From Podospora bellae-mahoneyi (Eukaryota > Ascomycota > Sordariomycetes > Sordariales > Podosporaceae), in assembly GCF_035222275.1 (NCBI RefSeq), contig NC_085886.1, positions 3,906,001 through 3,970,000 of the forward strand: DNA of 64,000 nt, written 5' to 3'. Every line of letters begins with the position of its first letter. Position 1 is the stretch's first letter. Below, in pieces: positions 1 through 9,262 of the stretch. The notes beneath the pieces are model-generated. The model had not been told where the DNA came from and made no database searches. It saw only the letters and a list, made by a program, of their open reading frames with translations. Position numbers and translations under genes: made by a program.

Positions 1-382
1 GTAATGGTCTTTGGGAGAGAGTCGTGTACGAATGGAAAAGCGAGGGAAGGGAGGAGATTGGATCAACGGTTTTTGGATGTGCGCGCACTCGAAGTTTGAA
101 GACGAAGATTCGCAATCGCGGGGGATAAAGAGCACAGCCCAGAGAGCTCCATCTGGAGCTTCAGAAGCGGTGGGGCTATACTGGAAGTCAACTTTGTGCT
201 GACTAATCACCCATAACCCTAACCCCCTGGGAAAGCGATGATGTCATCCGCTCTGATTCTTGTGTTCTGTCTCCGTTCTTTTATGGGCGTGCCTGGCCAC
301 TCTGAAGAAGCAAATATTCTTCACCCTTACGAAGGTACTCAGCGATATTTTGCAAGATAAAGGAAGCCGTTGTCTGCCAGAC
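1..382. other. Left edge, no supported gene
   Basis: Short open frames exist here (for example 11-202 on the plus strand), but none has recognisable domains. The stretch may hold the end of a gene outside the window or the 5' region of the small gene that follows. A single CCCTAACCCC at about 213 is not a telomere array. Confidence 0.4.
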
Positions 383-565
383 ATGGAGGAGCACAGTCAG
401 TCCAAACAACTTGTCCAGCACCCAGCATCACAACAAGAGGAAGAAGTCGATAGGCAGCCGCCAAACTCGAGAGGTGCTCCGGCAGTCAGACTTGAGATGG
501 ACCTTGATGTGAATATTGAGCTCAAGGGAAAGATCAAGGGGAATGTGACGGTGGCTATCTTGTAG
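383..565 (+). CDS. Small conserved fungal protein, C-terminal motif family
   Basis: The frame from the first ATG (383) encodes 60 residues. It is low-complexity at first, then ends in VRLEMDLDVNIELKGKIKG followed by NVTVAIL and a stop. This ending (a run of acidic and aliphatic residues, then LKGKI-G-xTxxxL at the extreme C-terminus) resembles a widespread family of small fungal hypothetical proteins with no known biochemical role. The same frame is open upstream to about 260 without an ATG, so an upstream coding exon joined by an intron is possible. I infer a real gene from the C-terminal motif only; the start is uncertain. Confidence 0.45.
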   Translation: MEEHSQSKQLVQHPASQQEEEVDRQPPNSRGAPAVRLEMDLDVNIELKGKIKGNVTVAIL

Positions 566-923
566 GTTCGACATGTGATACCGTTTATTGATCACGAACA
601 AATGATTGACGCGATAGCGCAGAGAAGATGAGAAGAGACAGGACTAGCAAGGATCAGTTGGAATCTTAGAGGTGCGGTTGCCTGATGACTCTGTTGAAGG
701 TTGGCTCAGTCACGAGGTCACGCGAGGTGGTTGACTGACAGCGCCAAAATCACACGCAACCCATATCACACGCCATGACCCCAAAGCTACGAACAGCTGC
801 GGGAGTCAAGTGAACCATGCGCGAAAACGGGTTTCCTCGTCATTCGAGATTTCTTGAATACAAAGCCAGTGACTTGAGCAACGTCAATCATGGCCCGAAT
901 CCCGCTCCAACCATCCCAGCACA
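566..923. other. Intergenic stretch
   Basis: This lies between two plus-strand genes. I see no coding frame with recognisable content. It presumably holds the 3' end of the first gene and the promoter of the second. Confidence 0.5.
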
Positions 924-1733
924 ATGTCATCACAACGCAGTAGACGTGCGCCGAAAGCAGCACCCAAACGTACAAATGACAGCCTCAAGCCAGGGGAAAT
1001 ACTTTTTCAAGTCGGCCGGGTCGCCCTCCCGTTCATTCTCACCAAGCTTGCGCAACAACAAGAAGAGAAACAACGCCAACAAGAGAGGGAAAGCAACAAA
1101 GCCCCAACCTCCTCAAGATCCCGTACTACAAGCCGCAATGGCAGCACAACATCCACGGGTGAACGGTCCAGATCATCCCACAACCGAGACAGAGACAAAC
1201 ACCGAGACAACAACGTCTCTGCCGACGCATCCTTCCGCAATGACAGCGATTTTCACGGCGTCATCAGCCAAGTCGTCGTCGGTTTAGTTGCCTTTGGAGC
1301 CAAAAAGCTTATACAGAGAAGAAAGGAGGCCAAGCAGGCTGCTGCTTCCGCCGCACAAACTGCTCAAGCGAATGGACGCAATGCCCGAGGCAACAAGAGC
1401 CCAGCTGAGGCGGATGTTGAACTTTCAAGGGCATTGGAGACTACAGCGATTGAGCTGCAGAGGGTTAGCGAGTCACTACGCAGGCTGACAAACTCGGGTC
1501 CAAAAAGCCACCACAGGAAATGCGCGGTGAGAGACGAGCTGGTACGAGATGCTCAGAGGCTGGAAGGTTCACTTGCCAGCATACAAACGGGCATTCACAA
1601 TATGCGCAACCTGCACCCAAGGTTGCGCAGACCAGATGAGGGTAAGAAAGAGTCTCTCCAAAGGGGGACGAGAGGCTTGGGACCCATACGGGATGGGAAG
1701 GTTGGACATCGGGAACGGCTGAAGGAGAGGTAA
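924..1733 (+). CDS. Basic fungal hypothetical protein, 269 aa
   Basis: This is a single-exon frame starting at an ATG in good context (GCACAATGTC). The N-terminal third is rich in Arg, Ser, Gln and Glu and looks disordered. Around residues 110-135 there is a hydrophobic, glycine-containing stretch (HGVISQVVVGLVAFGAKKLI) that could insert in or lie on a membrane. Then come an Ala/Gln-rich segment and a probable coiled coil (ALETTAIELQRVSESLRRL), and a basic C-terminal tail. I do not recognise a named domain. The organisation resembles fungal hypothetical proteins with a glycine-zipper-like core. Overlapping frames on both strands are shadows. Confidence 0.6.
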   Translation: MSSQRSRRAPKAAPKRTNDSLKPGEILFQVGRVALPFILTKLAQQQEEKQRQQERESNKAPTSSRSRTTSRNGSTTSTGERSRSSHNRDRDKHRDNNVSADASFRNDSDFHGVISQVVVGLVAFGAKKLIQRRKEAKQAAASAAQTAQANGRNARGNKSPAEADVELSRALETTAIELQRVSESLRRLTNSGPKSHHRKCAVRDELVRDAQRLEGSLASIQTGIHNMRNLHPRLRRPDEGKKESLQRGTRGLGPIRDGKVGHRERLKER

Positions 1734-2023
1734 CTGAGGCTCGTTGGGAACGAGTCTTTCCGAAGGGAAGAGAAGACTGTTCTTTCGGCAGAAATCAACG
1801 CCAGCCATGAGCACATCGGATAGAGCTCTGGTGCTTTACTAGCCCAGGCATCCCGGCGTTCCCGACCAAATCCACATGCCGATACAGGCAGATAATCTCC
1901 ACAATCCGGAGCCCCCGAACCCACTCCAGGCTACAACCCTGACCACTGTCACTCAACTGCAACCCACAGCCATCTACATGACAGCTAAATCCTCACCTCA
2001 AACTTCAACAATTTAAGAGGAGA

Positions 2024-2095
2024 GCCCGCATGGCTCAGTGGTAGAGCGTGTCACTAGTAATGACAAGGTCGTCAGTTCAATTCTGGCTGTGGGCA
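2024..2095 (+). tRNA. tRNA-Thr (AGT), copy 1
   Basis: A 72-nt cloverleaf can be drawn by eye: acceptor GCCCGCA/TGTGGGC, D-arm GCTC/GAGC, anticodon stem TGTCA/TGACA with loop CTAGTAA giving anticodon AGT, and T-arm GTCAG TTCAATT CTGGC with discriminator A. There is no intron. No run of four or more T follows before copy 2, so it may be transcribed together with that copy. Confidence 0.93.
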
Positions 2096-2131
2096 TCCTG
2101 TTCTCACTCCTCTCCTCTCTTCACCTCTCTC

Positions 2132-2203
2132 GCCCGCATGGCTCAGTGGTAGAGCGTGTCACTAGTAATGACAAGGTCGTCAGTTCAATTCTGGCTGTGG
2201 GCA
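2132..2203 (+). tRNA. tRNA-Thr (AGT), copy 2
   Basis: This is a base-for-base copy of the upstream tRNA-Thr gene, separated from it by a 36-nt pyrimidine-rich spacer. A T5 run at 2250-2254 is the first plausible Pol III terminator downstream. Flanking DNA is not shared between the copies, so only the gene body is duplicated or homogenised. Confidence 0.93.
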
Positions 2204-2392
2204 GGCATGCACCTGGGGTCAGGAGAAAGATGGGATAGTTCCTTTGCTCTTTTTGTACTCTTTGCAGATACCATGTTCAGGACACATCGTTAGACAAATA
2301 GCGTTTCTTTTTTTTACTGAGATACCCCAATACCCATTACACCCTGATTATACAAATTTTGCTTTCCATTACGGTCTCCCCCTTATATGTTG

Positions 2393-2629
2393 TTATACAG
2401 GCGGTGGCGGCGGCGGCGGAGGTGGCGGCGGAGGAGTTTCCCCTGACGACGCCGAAAACGACATGTGGCTCCCTTTGCTTCCGTAGCGGCTTCCTCTCCT
2501 TCGACTCCGGCTCCTCCTCCTTACCCGTATCGATCTGCCGTACCGATGGCAAAAGTAAAAGCAGCCCACCAAGAAAGCTGTTACGAGAACACCCACGACA
2601 ACACCGATGGTGATGTTCTGTTCTTGCAT
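2393..2629 (-). CDS. Single-pass membrane protein with poly-proline tail, 78 aa
   Basis: The protein starts MQEQNITIGVVVGVLVTAFL, giving one transmembrane segment (about residues 7-28). It continues with a Tyr/Arg-rich juxtamembrane stretch (RYGRSIRVRRRSRSRRRGSR), a Ser-rich linker and a terminal run of twelve prolines. This matches the pattern of small fungal one-pass proteins beginning with NITIGVVVGV; their role is unknown. The frame is open upstream to 2809, but the residues there look like untranslated sequence, so I chose the Met directly before the membrane segment. The proline run is encoded by a GGN microsatellite-like tract and may vary in length between strains. Confidence 0.65.
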   Translation of the reverse strand: MQEQNITIGVVVGVLVTAFLVGCFYFCHRYGRSIRVRRRSRSRRRGSRYGSKGSHMSFSASSGETPPPPPPPPPPPPV

Positions 2630-3640
2630 CGAGTATCGTTTTGTTAACTGGCTCGTCCATAGTGAGGACGATATCGGTTTATCGGCCCGCAGAACCGAGG
2701 CTTTTAATGAGAGGTGCAACCATGAGGGGAATAACGCTGGTGCGGGGGAGGATGGTTGTGAGGGAAGCGGCACAAGCGTGCGAGTAGAGGCGAGAGGGGG
2801 TATAAACATGACGACGAGTTTTGCTCAGACTGGATAGGTCACGAGGGTGGTAGACCTTGATTTTTTTTTTAGCCCTGACTGGTTTTCAAATAAGATGCTC
2901 TGAAAATCCGGGCATGTGATTGTTGTATAGGTACAGAGGTCGAATCGCTTTCGAGATTCAGATTCAATGGAAAGTTGCTCAGACTGGATACAGAAAACAG
3001 AGGTTCCAAATGGGGCTTTTTTGGAGACTGGCGCTAAGAAGAAAAATGGCTGTTTGAGAGAAAGAAAGGTGCAAGCCGTATGCAGGACGAGAAGAGAAAC
3101 CTTTTTATCCCTCTCCTGTCGCTAGTGTAAAAAGTACGGGTGAGATAACAGCCATCGCGGGTGCTGATGTAAAATGTCGACTGACCAATATTGCTCATTT
3201 TCTTGGTAGCACGGAGGCATGGGGGCAGCAGAAGCAGGGCTGCAGATGGGTGCCAGTGGTGTTGCCTGCGTGGTGGGATTGGGGGCTTGAGGGTTGATGC
3301 TGGAGGAGCAAAGTTGGACACGAAGCGACCCAGTTCACAGATAGACATCTGCAGCTAGTTTAGCCAGTACCGGTACAACCTATCAGGCATCAACTGGGAC
3401 GACTGACTGCATGATTGTGCATATCACAACCCAATGATATCAGGACGGGTTCAACTTGCGGGGCTGACACGGCCTATTACCGACCACACTGCAGAATATG
3501 TATGCCCGGTCTGACGAATGGCCCACCACTCAGACGAGCAAAAAGTTACGGAAGTGCGGTACAGAGCGATCACCAAGGTAGAAGACCAGGTAAGGCAGGG
3601 GTAGTAGAGGCACAGGAATCGGCATCATCTTCGTCTACTT
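2630..3640. other. Intergenic, nothing recognised
   Basis: The stretch holds the likely promoter of the small membrane protein and a T10 run near 2861. Several short open frames show no domain or conserved motif. Confidence 0.5.
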
Positions 3641-4110
3641 GCCAGTTTAATGACTTTAGATACCGTTCAACAATCCAAAATTCAACTGCTATCTCTCAGA
3701 CCGAGACGCTTTTGCAAGAGCAAGCCTTCCATACCACTTTCGCATTGCGATCCTGCCCATCACCCCGCTCTGGAGTGTGAGCCCTCCGTGGCTACCAGTT
3801 CAATGGTTATGGATCGTGTTCAACAACCCACAATTCAACAGCCATCTCTCAGATCTAACCTCGCTTGCAACTATCTGACTGTACAGGTGGCCTTTCCTCT
3901 TGCTCTTTTGGCGATGCCGGTCCTTGTGAAATGAAGCTTTTGATGGCGAGTGCCAGACTTCCCCATGACTTTCGAGTTTCAATCCCGCCCATCAGCCCGC
4001 CTTGCGAGTGCATGCCCGCCATGCCTGCCAATTCAATGACTTTGAATCCCGTTCAGACCCACACTCCAGCTGCTTTCTTTCAGATCCAGCCGCTTTGCAA
4101 GTCATGCTGA
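3641..4110. repeat. Three degenerate tandem repeats
   Basis: Blocks beginning near 3641, 3793 and 4026 share a recurring order of words: a G/ACCARTTYAATG start, TTCAACA-like and CAGCTNTC-like words, TCTCAGAYC or TTTCAGATCC, then CGCTTTGCAA-like sequence. The first two also share a tail like CCTGCCCATCACCCCGC. The copies differ at many sites and in spacing (about 150 and 230 bp). No frame stays open across all three, so this looks like an old non-coding tandem duplication. Confidence 0.6.
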
Positions 4111-4549
4111 GACCGAGTGGTTTTAGCAATGTGAGTAAGTAGCTGGGTGGGCAACAGCGCTGCCCCCCATGGGGTTATATGCTCGAGTTCAGTCTCTTTC
4201 TTCCGTGCCCAGTAGGGGACACCAATCATGACCAACTATCGTTTCGAGACCCCCCCATAATCTTAACATGGACGGCGACTTGGTGAAGTTTGGCGCCGCT
4301 GCTACTATGCAGCCAAAGATCCGGGCTGGAAATCCGGCATGTATGGCTGGCCAGTCCGGATGGTGCTAGGATAATGATTTAGGTCTTCACCGGCACCATG
4401 AATAACTGCACCATCCTGGCGCAGGGTGATATCAAGGGCGGCAGTACTACCAGACATGTTCACCAGCAGCACCATATAAAGATGAGTCAACACAGATCCA
4501 GATCCCCTCCAGCTTAGAAAGCTGGAGGACGTAAAAATACATACAATGT
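4111..4549. other. Intergenic, nothing recognised
   Basis: A short minus-strand frame at 4305-4493 has no recognisable content. Nothing else stands out. Confidence 0.4.
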
Positions 4550-4905
4550 GGGAAGTTAACGAATAGGTATTGGAAGATACTTAATAGGTGTAGAAAGATA
4601 CCCTTAGTCGAAAGTTAAAAGGTCATCTATAGGTTTTAAATGATGGTTGATAAGTGTGGAAAAATAGTCTATAGGTATTTACATTTGCTAATATGTATTA
4701 AAAGATAGTCTATACGTGCTAAAATAATCTGTTGGTATTAATAAATAGTCTATAAGTATTGAAAGATAGCCTTATAGGTGTTAATAGATAGTCTATATAC
4801 ACTTAAAAATTGCCAAAATGCGTTAAAGTCTCCTTATTAGGTTGTTTAAGTATAGTGAAGAGGTGTTAAAATAGTCGTCGACTGGTGTTCCAAGGTGTTC
4901 TAAGG
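4550..4905. repeat. AT-rich degenerate minisatellite
   Basis: Words of the type GATAGTCTATAGGTRTTAAA recur about every 20-30 bp, with many variants (for example near 4665, 4705, 4745, 4790). The region is AT-rich and non-coding. It resembles a short tandem array eroded by C-to-T changes. Confidence 0.6.
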
Positions 4906-5377
4906 TGGTGGGTAGGTAAGTATTAAAGTAAGAAATTTAGAGTCTTGGGGACTGCTACACTAAACCAGCCATGTATCTTATGCAAGAAATCACAGAAAGC
5001 TGCAGTTAAAATCTGTCCCGGTCAACCCATTCAAAGAGTGTTTACACTACCTGCAAGCGTTGGACGTCCCTATTGTGATGAGCAGCTACATCCACTTCAA
5101 TGAGGCGGGATGCAAGCATGCAAAGAGGGACCAGGACAGGAAGATAAGACCTCCCAACTCTCTGAGGAGTTTTCCAGATAGGTTGTTGTTCTGAGTGATG
5201 TTGGATATGAACTCGGCTGCTCGCGCGGCTACCCACGCGGGTGTCAGTGCCGCCGCCGCTCGCCTGTTCGCAGCAGTTTAAAACCATTGTTGGATAAACG
5301 CTATTAAGAGAGCAGCTAGTAACTAAAATTAAGCGTCTTATGAATCAAAAACCCATCTTTACATAATATCTAGAATC
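4906..5377. other. Intergenic, nothing recognised
   Basis: A minus-strand frame at 5042-5287 has no known motif. The last 80 bases are the AT-rich 5' flank of the tRNA-Phe gene. Confidence 0.4.
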
Positions 5378-5466
5378 GCGGGTTTAGCTCAGTTGGGAGA
5401 GCGTCAGACTGAAGTCCACTTCAATCATTAATCTGAAGGTCATGTGTTCGATCCACATAAACCGCA
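5378..5466 (+). tRNA. tRNA-Phe (GAA) with 16-nt intron
   Basis: The mature sequence starts GCGGGTTTAGCTCAGTTGGG, has an anticodon stem TCAGA/TCTGA with anticodon GAA at 5411-5413, and ends CATAAACCGC plus discriminator A. A 16-nt intron (5415-5430) sits one base 3' of the anticodon, the canonical position for nuclear tRNA introns. The acceptor stem has one G-A opposition, which I recall as typical of filamentous-fungal tRNA-Phe. T-runs follow from about 5472. Confidence 0.93.
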
Positions 5467-5802
5467 TTTGCTTTTGTTTTTGTGCCCTCCTCTTTTTGTC
5501 ACCAGGGAACTGAGTAGTCAGCAGATGTTTTGGCAGAGGTTATTATGCCTTGTCGACCTATGATTCACACTTTGTGTAAGAACAAGATCGCTATGATATT
5601 TAAGATATTCTTTCTGTAATGCATTATCTCTCTATATGTGTTATCAGCCCTGTCGTTTATAACATTAACTAGTATCTAAAACCCGATCTTTTCTTCAAGA
5701 ACATGTGCCCAAACGCCGCCCCAAATTCTCACACGACAACCTGCTGATCTTGTGTCGGGCTCGTGGGCATCTACGACTTCCCAAGCCCGGTCCTAACATG
5801 CT
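5467..5802. other. Intergenic, 3' side of the isocyanide synthase
   Basis: AT-rich spacer between tRNA-Phe and the end of the DIT1-like gene. It presumably includes that gene's 3' untranslated region. No gene seen. Confidence 0.5.
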
Positions 5803-7665
5803 TTACAGGACAGGTGCAGGCGATTTTACAACCGGCAAAATAGTCACGGCTGCCACGTCGTTGCTCTTTTCCGCAGCGGATGACAACCCAAAGAAGGTAT
5901 ATCTCTTCTTGGTTCCAGCGGACTGTGGGGTTACAGCTGGATTTGGTGGAATGGTTTGCTGATTGGAAGCCGCCACGGTTTTTTCTGAAAAGGTAAACAT
6001 TCTCTTTCCCACCCTCGGAGCCGCTGTCATGGGCCCCTGCGGACCTCGGGCTTTTGGCACACTCGGAGACGAACTCTTCATGGGCTCTGACATGGAAAGC
6101 GTGGCTCGCCTGAACAACTGCGGCGAGGAACGGATGGGTGTTGAGACCCTGTTGAAGAGGGGCCCGATCTTCTCCGACATGGTGATCACAATCGGCCTCT
6201 TTGGCGGCTTGGTGAGCTCAAAGTATGCTCGGCCAGAGTCAGTTTTGGTGAGAGAGCCAGTGAAGGAGCCCTTGCTCAGGGCGGCGCGGGCAAGTTTGGC
6301 CTTGGTCATCAGCATCATTTCACTCCCTTGGAGCGCCACCACGCAGTTGTGCCAGGGGGTGGGCACATGGAGCAGGTCGATCGAAGTCATGAGTTCGCCG
6401 TCGGCCGAAAGGGAGGTGACGGCCCGTACCTTGGCGGGGTCCACAAGCTGGATGCCAAACTTGGGACCGGCATTGTTGTGTGCGTGGATGGATAACCGGA
6501 TGTAGTTGGGAAACAGCATCTCCACGAGGTTGGAGTAGGCGTGGTTGCGTACAATCATCTCGAAGGCCACTTTGGCTGACAGCTTCTTTTGCTTGGACCG
6601 TGACATCCTTTGGGTCAGCGGGTGGTTTTCCAGATCCTCGAGCACGAACTTGGAAAAGCCGCGGTACAGACGGGTGATTGTGGCATCTTTGGAATCAATC
6701 TTTGCCCGAATAGCCTCTTTACGAGGCCCGGACCCCGCAACAAGCATCCGCCTACAGAGCTCGGCTTCCTCAGTAATCTTGGTGTCTAGGTGATGTTCAA
6801 TCGGGGGAAGGCTGAGTCGGGATGCTAGAGTGGAAAGGTCATCGTTCCGGGACGCCAGTTGGAAGAGATCAACGAGAGACTTGAAGCCTATACGATCAGG
6901 ATCCCCGAAATGAGAGCCAACCTCCCGGTTCATATCTTTGAGCAAGGCGGTATACCTGTCCACCTCGCCGTCATCGACACCAATGCAGTCGCTAAAAACG
7001 TGTCCGTCACTGATAACCCAGAGTTTGGCGCCAGGCATGTAAATCTTTTCGATTTCGGTGACAAAACCGTGCAGCCTCTCCAATGCAAGCTCTTCACCAC
7101 GATCTGGATCTGGGCCAGTAACCTTGTCGGGATTGGATGACTTGCATGGAAATGCAGGAAGACACATCTCAAGTTTGGCCTTGCGTGATGTAAAGTGGCG
7201 CACCCGTTGTGTAAAGTACTTACGGCCCGAGACCTTCCATTGGTCACCCTTGCCACCATCGTACCTGAGATAACTGTCGAAGAGGTCCACTATCTGCTCG
7301 GTTACAGCTTCGATATCGGCATCCTCTCCTGCTGCTGAGACTGGCAGGGTATGGGTCGTGAGGTCGGCCTGGGTGAGGAGGAGGTTGACGAAGAATTTCT
7401 CAAACACGTCCCCGTCCACAATACGTCCATGATTTCCAATCATGATGGCGGTGGTGTAGCCCTGACCATTGGGGGACGATGATTGGTATATTTTGGCATC
7501 GGGTTTGCTGTGGCTCGACTGGATTGTTGACCAATTGTCCTGAACCCATTGCTTTTGAGAGCCGGTGCAGTGAACAAGGTTCCCCTCGGAGTCCTGGAGG
7601 TAGGAACCTTGATAGCGAAAATAGATGGACTGGCCTTCGTTGCCAAACTCCACGACCATTGCCAT
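5803..7665 (-). CDS. DIT1/PvcA-type isocyanide (dityrosine-precursor) synthase
   Basis: Enzymes of this family turn an amino acid and a pentose phosphate into an isocyanide (bacterial PvcA/IsnA), or make the formyl-tyrosine precursor of spore-wall dityrosine (yeast Dit1). The core spans about residues 110-450 of 620. Visible family blocks are LPAFPCKSSNPDKV (169-182), LWVISDGHVFSDCIGVDD (215-232), RLSIHAHNNAGPKFGI (390-405) and TPWHNCVV (436-443). The last 150 residues are Ser/Pro/Lys-rich and look disordered. I chose the Met at 7665 because GTCAACATGGCAATGG is a strong start context; the frame stays open to an ATG at 7938, whose extra 91 residues are hydrophobic and look like in-frame leader DNA. 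Single exon. The neighbouring P450 and exporter make the same trio of functions as yeast Dit1-Dit2-Dtr1. Product chemistry is inferred. Confidence 0.9.
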   Translation of the reverse strand: MAMVVEFGNEGQSIYFRYQGSYLQDSEGNLVHCTGSQKQWVQDNWSTIQSSHSKPDAKIYQSSSPNGQGYTTAIMIGNHGRIVDGDVFEKFFVNLLLTQADLTTHTLPVSAAGEDADIEAVTEQIVDLFDSYLRYDGGKGDQWKVSGRKYFTQRVRHFTSRKAKLEMCLPAFPCKSSNPDKVTGPDPDRGEELALERLHGFVTEIEKIYMPGAKLWVISDGHVFSDCIGVDDGEVDRYTALLKDMNREVGSHFGDPDRIGFKSLVDLFQLASRNDDLSTLASRLSLPPIEHHLDTKITEEAELCRRMLVAGSGPRKEAIRAKIDSKDATITRLYRGFSKFVLEDLENHPLTQRMSRSKQKKLSAKVAFEMIVRNHAYSNLVEMLFPNYIRLSIHAHNNAGPKFGIQLVDPAKVRAVTSLSADGELMTSIDLLHVPTPWHNCVVALQGSEMMLMTKAKLARAALSKGSFTGSLTKTDSGRAYFELTKPPKRPIVITMSEKIGPLFNRVSTPIRSSPQLFRRATLSMSEPMKSSSPSVPKARGPQGPMTAAPRVGKRMFTFSEKTVAASNQQTIPPNPAVTPQSAGTKKRYTFFGLSSAAEKSNDVAAVTILPVVKSPAPVL

Positions 7666-9262
7666 GTTGACGTTTGGTGCCTTTTGTGCAGGGACAGGGT
7701 AACTGGGGGGGTTTAGAGAGTTGAGAGGGTTCCGCAATGACTCCTCGGCTTGGTGGAAGATGTGGTAGCAAGAGATGTGGACAAGCACAACGTGACACAC
7801 GGCGAGGATGCAGAAGCTAAGCAACTGAAAAGCACTTGGTAGGCAAGAGGTGTCTTGGGCGCAAAGTGCAGATGTCGTGTAGTAGGTGAAGACTGGGGGG
7901 GTGATGAGCAAACACGCCCTCACCAGGTAGGAGATCATGGCATCTTTTTATATCACGTTCCTCTCCCAGAACCACGCGTATCAACAGCCTTCTGCTGTCC
8001 TGACCTTCCGGGTATTGGCGGCCGCAAGTTGCAGCAAGGCTAGATAGGTAGGCCACGGTTCTGGAGGCCCTGCAGCGTTGTTGTCGTTTCTCTGCTTGTC
8101 CCGGTACCCGGATCAAGGCAAGCGTTTTGTTGGGTCCGAGAGTTGCCGCTGCAGGGCTGAGAGGTGTTACTGCCACAGTCCCAAAAAAGACTGGATTGTG
8201 ATATTGATTCGGCAGCAGAGCAGGCGAGTGGTTGGCAGAAGCTGTTGATGCTGTGTCGATGCTGTGTTGTGTTGCTGCAGGCATCACGCAGATCTGTCCG
8301 TGGCTTGTCGTTGACGTGACCGGACCGAGCCGGGGGCATGGCCGGGCAGGCTGGAGCGGGGTACCGGTAGTCCGCCAACTGAATCCTTTCACATGCGCAC
8401 CATCTATTTGTTTGATGACTGAACCGGGCTGAAGTGGGCTTTTTTTGAGTTGGCTGGTAGCCGCCTCGCACCACAATCGAGCACGAGATAGGCGCTCTTG
8501 GTGCTTCGAGTCATTGCCTGGGGCTGGAGCCATCATACTGTGTGGATGCAGATAGGCGCAAGCATACTCGTAAAAATCTGAAAAGGGGGGCTTGGGCGGC
8601 CTGCCTCGGTCACGGTGCGACCGCCGTGTACTGCGAAGACGGCCGAATCACGAATGCAGATATGAATAGCAGACGCCGTGTTTCCTGTGGGTGATCAGGA
8701 AGGCTGAGCTTGGCTCGTCTGCATATCTCCAGTCGTCCTGAGTAACTGTTCGTACCCGTTGCACCACGCGCATGGCCTGTGGCCGGCTCTCTCCGTCATC
8801 CACCAACGATAATCCAATCGACTTTTGTCGGTACTCAGATCCCTCTGACAGATTCCATGGATGACTTAACGTGGAAGCAGCATGCGCATTCGGCCGCCAT
8901 GCCGGTCCACGGCATGATACCCACGCCAAGACGTGTCTGCATGATAGGCAGGTACCTATTGTGAAGATATCACCACATTCGGCGCACCGGGAAAACACGC
9001 TAATCAACACACGACAGCATGAGTCCAGAGTATTGTTTGGTACGGCACAATCATCAATGTGAGACAAATTACCTGCACGTTCTTATAAACGCCTACCCAA
9101 TCTACGTTATGCCCGCTTCCGCTCTCCAGGACCAACGATCCATTCAACGTTTAGCCCTTCTTCTCGGACCCCAACTCCCTGCTATCAAAGACCAGCCTTA
9201 GATCCCTGGGGTACAATGGCCCGGCCTGGATAGAAGGACAAACACGACCTGCAGTTAGCGCA
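7666..9262. promoter_or_regulatory. Spacer and promoter upstream of the isocyanide synthase
   Basis: This 1.6-kb stretch lies between two co-oriented minus-strand genes. Frames such as 7817-8536 have no homologous-looking content. At 8608-8624 there is CGGTC-N7-GACCG, overlapped by CACGG-N8-CCGTG. CGG/CCG inverted triplets are the kind of site bound by Zn2Cys6 regulators, but this is only a candidate. Confidence 0.4.

Noticed and set aside
206-228. CCCTAACCCC-like word near the left end
   Set aside because: A single occurrence, not a telomeric array.
5963-6505. 180-codon plus-strand frame opposite the isocyanide synthase
   Set aside because: It is antisense to a clearly conserved enzyme and has no motif of its own.
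7666-7938. In-frame N-terminal extension of the isocyanide synthase (91 residues)
   Set aside because: The Met at 7665 has a much better start context. The extension is hydrophobic without family resemblance and probably reflects leader DNA without stops.
7817-8536. 239-codon minus-strand frame upstream of the synthase
   Set aside because: No domain-like content, and it overlaps the likely promoter.
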